Part shown: piece by piece, positions 61,886 to 64,000 of the stretch | Numbering within the stretch: position 1 is the first letter of the stretch | Layout of the letters: the number at the start of each line of letters is the position of its first letter | From: Robiginitalea aestuariiviva | Lineage (GTDB): Bacteria > Bacteroidota > Bacteroidia > Flavobacteriales > Flavobacteriaceae | Assembly (NCBI RefSeq): GCF_029537735.1 | Contig: NZ_JARPUQ010000001.1 | Location: forward strand, 51,368-115,367 | Reading direction: 5' to 3' | Length of the DNA: 64,000 nucleotides | The notes under the pieces: model-generated | Told to the model about the DNA's origin: nothing | The model's input: only the letters and a program-made list of their open reading frames with translations | Databases searched by the model: none | Made by a program: the position numbers and the translations under genes

Positions 61886-62609
61886 TCTGGTTGACCAAAA
61901 AATCGATGAGTTCAAATTCGTTTTCCTTGCGCAGCAGGCTGCGGGGCGGCAACTGGGCATCGCAATACGTCAGGAAGTCCGCTATGCGTTCCGGGGGAAT
62001 GCGCAAATCGCGGATAAAAAAGGCATCGTCGTAAATCTGACGGAGCACATCGCTCATTTTCAGGGTGGGTCCCTCATCGGCCGCCGATTTCTTGTAGGTC
62101 CCCGTAAGGAGTTTAAAGAGGTTTACGAAATTCAGCCCGTTCTGCATGCCACGCACGGTGGGGTCTTCCGCTATGTTTATGACCTCAGAGGTGGCGTCCG
62201 GCTCGTAGTCGAACTGCTTGAACTCTTCGTTCTGCAGCCGCAGGAATTCCTGCTGGTCCTCCGGGCTCACCGTTACCTCGTCCAGCTGGGTTACCTTTTC
62301 ATTGACCTCCACCACCAGGCGGTTGCGCTGCAGGGTGGGGGCATCCACCGTCACCACCTTCAGCTCGTAATTCAGGGCCATAAAGACCAGTTCGTCCCCC
62401 AGGCGGGCAGGGATAGCAAATTCCCCCCGCTCGTCCGTAATAGTGGCCAGGCCGGCCGTGCTGTTGATCACATTTTCGTTGGGCACCGGGCTGTTGCGGT
62501 ACAATACCGTTCCCCGAAGCAGGGGCCGGTCCGCATCCGCATCCTGGGCGGCAACGGGCAGTATCCACAAACAGGCCAAAACCCAAATCCAAACCTTTTG
62601 CATAGCCAT
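61857..62609 (-). CDS. CarboxypepD_reg-like domain protein
   Basis: 250 aa. Signal peptide (VWIWVLACLWILPVAAQD, residues 5-22). Beta-sandwich: LLRGTVLYRNSPVPNENVIN near 31-50, ATITDERGEFAIPARLGDELVFMALNYEL near 56-84, and VTQLDEVTVSPEDQQEF near 107-123. The end (FFIRDLRIPPERIADFLTYCDAQLPPRSLL) is a clear relative of the next gene's end, so the two are paralogues. The ATG at 62609 is preferred since a basic and hydrophobic start follows; a second ATG two codons later is possible. First gene of the operon that leads to the M1 peptidase. Role unknown. Confidence 0.8.
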   Translation of the reverse strand: MAMQKVWIWVLACLWILPVAAQDADADRPLLRGTVLYRNSPVPNENVINSTAGLATITDERGEFAIPARLGDELVFMALNYELKVVTVDAPTLQRNRLVVEVNEKVTQLDEVTVSPEDQQEFLRLQNEEFKQFDYEPDATSEVINIAEDPTVRGMQNGLNFVNLFKLLTGTYKKSAADEGPTLKMSDVLRQIYDDAFFIRDLRIPPERIADFLTYCDAQLPPRSLLRKENEFELIDFLVNQSEAFHKTLE

Positions 62610-62785
62610 TGAATTCCTTATTAAAGATAAAGAAAGGGGATGCAGTACGAAAAAAAAACCCGCACAACTTAAACTTATGTTAATTGATCTGCGGGGCATC
62701 CGGCCGGAAATCCGCTGGGTGCGGGGCGGAATCGTTAAAATGCAACCAATATTCCGGGCAGTTCGGCGTTATAGATGCGGAACAT

Positions 62786-62793
62786 TACATTTG
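62786..62793 (+). promoter_or_regulatory. -7 promoter element of the surface protein gene
   Basis: TACATTTG, a perfect TAnnTTTG, 80 bases before the ATG at 62874. TTC, not TTG, at the usual -33 distance. Confidence 0.55.
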
Positions 62794-62873
62794 TTTTAGA
62801 ACAAACGGCGTAAAAAGGGGAATGACACGTCGCCTTTCCGCATGCCCGCGGACGCCGGAAGAACGCAACGGCC

Positions 62874-64000
62874 ATGAAACAAAACTTCCTTCTTACGGGG
62901 CTGCTCCTGCTGCTTGCCGCCACCCTGCACGGGCAGGTCAAGATCGGGGACAACCCCCAAACCATTGACCCTGCCTCCCTGCTGGAACTGGAGAGCACCA
63001 ACCGCGTATTTGTCATCAACCGGATGACCGGGGCGCAGATGACCGCCATCACCCCCAGCCCGGGGGCCCTGGTGTACAACACGGACGAGGACTGCCTCTT
63101 CTATTTTGACGGGGCCGCCTGGATCAACATCTGCGAGGCGCTGCGGCTGAATTTTACGGCCGAGGCCATTGTAAACAGCGCACCCACCATTGTAATCACG
63201 GCCATTGGAGACTCCCTGAACTTTGAGGTGGGGGAAATCCGGAGCGAAAACGTGGTGGACTTTAGCCTGGGCAGCCAGGACATTCAGAACAATGCCATCA
63301 ATGCAGACAAGATTGCGCCGGACGCCGTGGGTACGGATGAGTTGCAGGACAATGCCGTTACGGACGCCCAAATCGATTATACCCAGGTAACCATCAGTAA
63401 CCTGTTGTACGACAATACCGCTTCCGGCCTGCTGGCTGGCAACGTACAGGCCGCCCTGGACGAGCTCGCCGCCTCGGCCGGCACCGTGTCTATGGTAGAC
63501 AACGGGGACGGCTCCTATATCTTTACGGATGCCTCCGGGAATACCACTACCATTTCCGACACCTCCCTTTCTACCCTGGTCGATAATCTGGACGGTACCT
63601 ACACCTATACGGATGAAAGTGGAGCTACCCAGGTCCTGGATACCCGGGCCGCCTCCAACCCCTATGACAACACCACTTCCGGCCTGGCAGCCACCGATGT
63701 GCAGGCCGCCCTGGACGAGATTAACGGCCTTACCAATACCGTTTCCCTTACGGACAATGCAGACGGCACCTACACCTTTACGGATGCCTCCGGGAATACC
63801 ACTACCATTTCCGACACCTCCCTTTCTACCCTGGTCGATAATCTGGACGGTACCTACACCTATACGGATGAAAGTGGAGCTACCCAGGTCCTGGATACCC
63901 GGGCCGCCTCCAACCCCTATGACAACACCACTTCCGGCCTGGCAGCCACCGATGTGCAGGCTGCCATTGACGAAGTAGAAGCACGGGTAGATGTAAACGA
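62874..64000 (+). CDS. Repetitive secreted surface protein (partial, 5' part)
   Basis: At least 375 residues are in the window and the gene runs off the end. Signal peptide (LLTGLLLLLAATLHGQ, residues 6-21). Then a globular N-terminal part with GDNPQTIDPASLLELES and ALVYNTDEDCLFYFDGAAWINIC, common at the start of Bacteroidota fibre-like proteins; a linker QNNAINADKIAPDAVGTDEL; and then tandem repeats of 85 residues, with shorter internal motifs VDNxDGxYxxTD and SxGLxxxxVQAALDE. Two repeats are almost identical in DNA (see repeat entry). It looks like an adhesin or fibre; no export domain is visible yet. Confidence 0.8.
   Translation, partial: MKQNFLLTGLLLLLAATLHGQVKIGDNPQTIDPASLLELESTNRVFVINRMTGAQMTAITPSPGALVYNTDEDCLFYFDGAAWINICEALRLNFTAEAIVNSAPTIVITAIGDSLNFEVGEIRSENVVDFSLGSQDIQNNAINADKIAPDAVGTDELQDNAVTDAQIDYTQVTISNLLYDNTASGLLAGNVQAALDELAASAGTVSMVDNGDGSYIFTDASGNTTTISDTSLSTLVDNLDGTYTYTDESGATQVLDTRAASNPYDNTTSGLAATDVQAALDEINGLTNTVSLTDNADGTYTFTDASGNTTTISDTSLSTLVDNLDGTYTYTDESGATQVLDTRAASNPYDNTTSGLAATDVQAAIDEVEARVDVN
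63521..63961 (+). repeat. 186-bp perfect direct repeat, 255-bp period
   Basis: Bases 63521-63706 recur exactly at 63776-63961. The period of 255 bp equals 85 codons and keeps the frame. The repeat lies in the surface protein gene. Perfect identity including third positions points to recent duplication or gene conversion. More copies may lie beyond the window. Confidence 0.95.

Noticed and set aside
63521..63961. CRISPR-like reading of the repeats
   Set aside because: Repeats are 186 bp, in frame and coding, with only two units; no short repeat/spacer order and no cas genes.
63529..63978. A proline-rich, 149-codon frame over the surface protein repeats
   Set aside because: It is an alternative frame of the repeated DNA. 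The true frame starts at 62874 with a signal peptide and continues through the repeats.

Overview
The window is a dense, GC-rich (visibly well above 50% G+C) chromosomal segment of a member of the Bacteroidota, most likely family Flavobacteriaceae. The signs are: the THX ribosomal protein, GH97 glycosidase, DUF1573, CarboxypepD-like and DUF6702 proteins; the flavobacterial gene order NUDIX / pyrE / SRPBCC / birA / rsfS / ftsH / LUD / cdsA / psd / ACBP; and many copies of the Bacteroidota -7 promoter element TAnnTTTG just upstream of starts. High GC is unusual for the family. Robiginitalea-type bacteria are the obvious comparison, but this is inference. I see no phage, insertion sequence, CRISPR array, rRNA or tRNA; nearly everything looks like core chromosome.

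Layout. 1-1.2 kb: end of a trp operon (trpB tail, trpA, a small membrane protein). 1.2-9.2 kb: M20 peptidase, PEP carboxylase, a uracil-DNA-glycosylase-like protein, a 465-bp spacer with a threefold repeat, ribosomal protein THX, YaaA, RluD-type pseudouridine synthase and a PASTA protein. 9.3-15 kb: ddl, coaD, a PAS kinase with its receiver, and an M14 peptidase. 15-22.2 kb: the conserved pyrE to ACBP block, with RsfS, FtsH and phospholipid synthesis (cdsA, psd). 22.2-29.9 kb: creatininase-like, sterol desaturase-like, GH97, an OmpR/kinase pair, a candidate small RNA and an outer-membrane channel-like protein. 29.9-45.6 kb: valS, DUF1573, a retropepsin/PDZ protein, aminotransferase, murB, two ECF sigma genes with an anti-sigma factor, lipA, a TPR hybrid kinase, lpxK, a Nif3-like protein and a coiled-coil protein whose zinc ribbon has lost all its cysteines. 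45.6-58 kb: kmo, a DUF2256 / cry-DASH / FeS photolyase operon, clpP, mscS, a third ECF sigma operon, a lipoprotein, MFS, kynU, GNAT, O-methyltransferase, PAP2 and tatA. 58-64 kb: M1 peptidase, DUF6702, two CarboxypepD-like proteins and the start of a long repetitive surface protein cut by the window end.

How the genes fit together. Envelope and cell-wall building is well represented (ddl, murB, lpxK, cdsA, psd, PAP2). kmo and kynU are two steps of aerobic tryptophan degradation (kynurenine route) and lie 8 kb apart, while trpA/B make tryptophan. The light-repair operon suits a sunlit surface habitat. Regulation is by three ECF sigma factors (one with a recognisable anti-sigma partner) and three kinase systems. 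The best leads for something less described are two possible small structured RNAs (28.6-28.7 kb and 50.16-50.26 kb), the 75-bp-period repeats before THX, the cysteine-free zinc ribbon, and the 255-bp perfect repeats of the surface protein. I did not find an obviously new multi-gene system.
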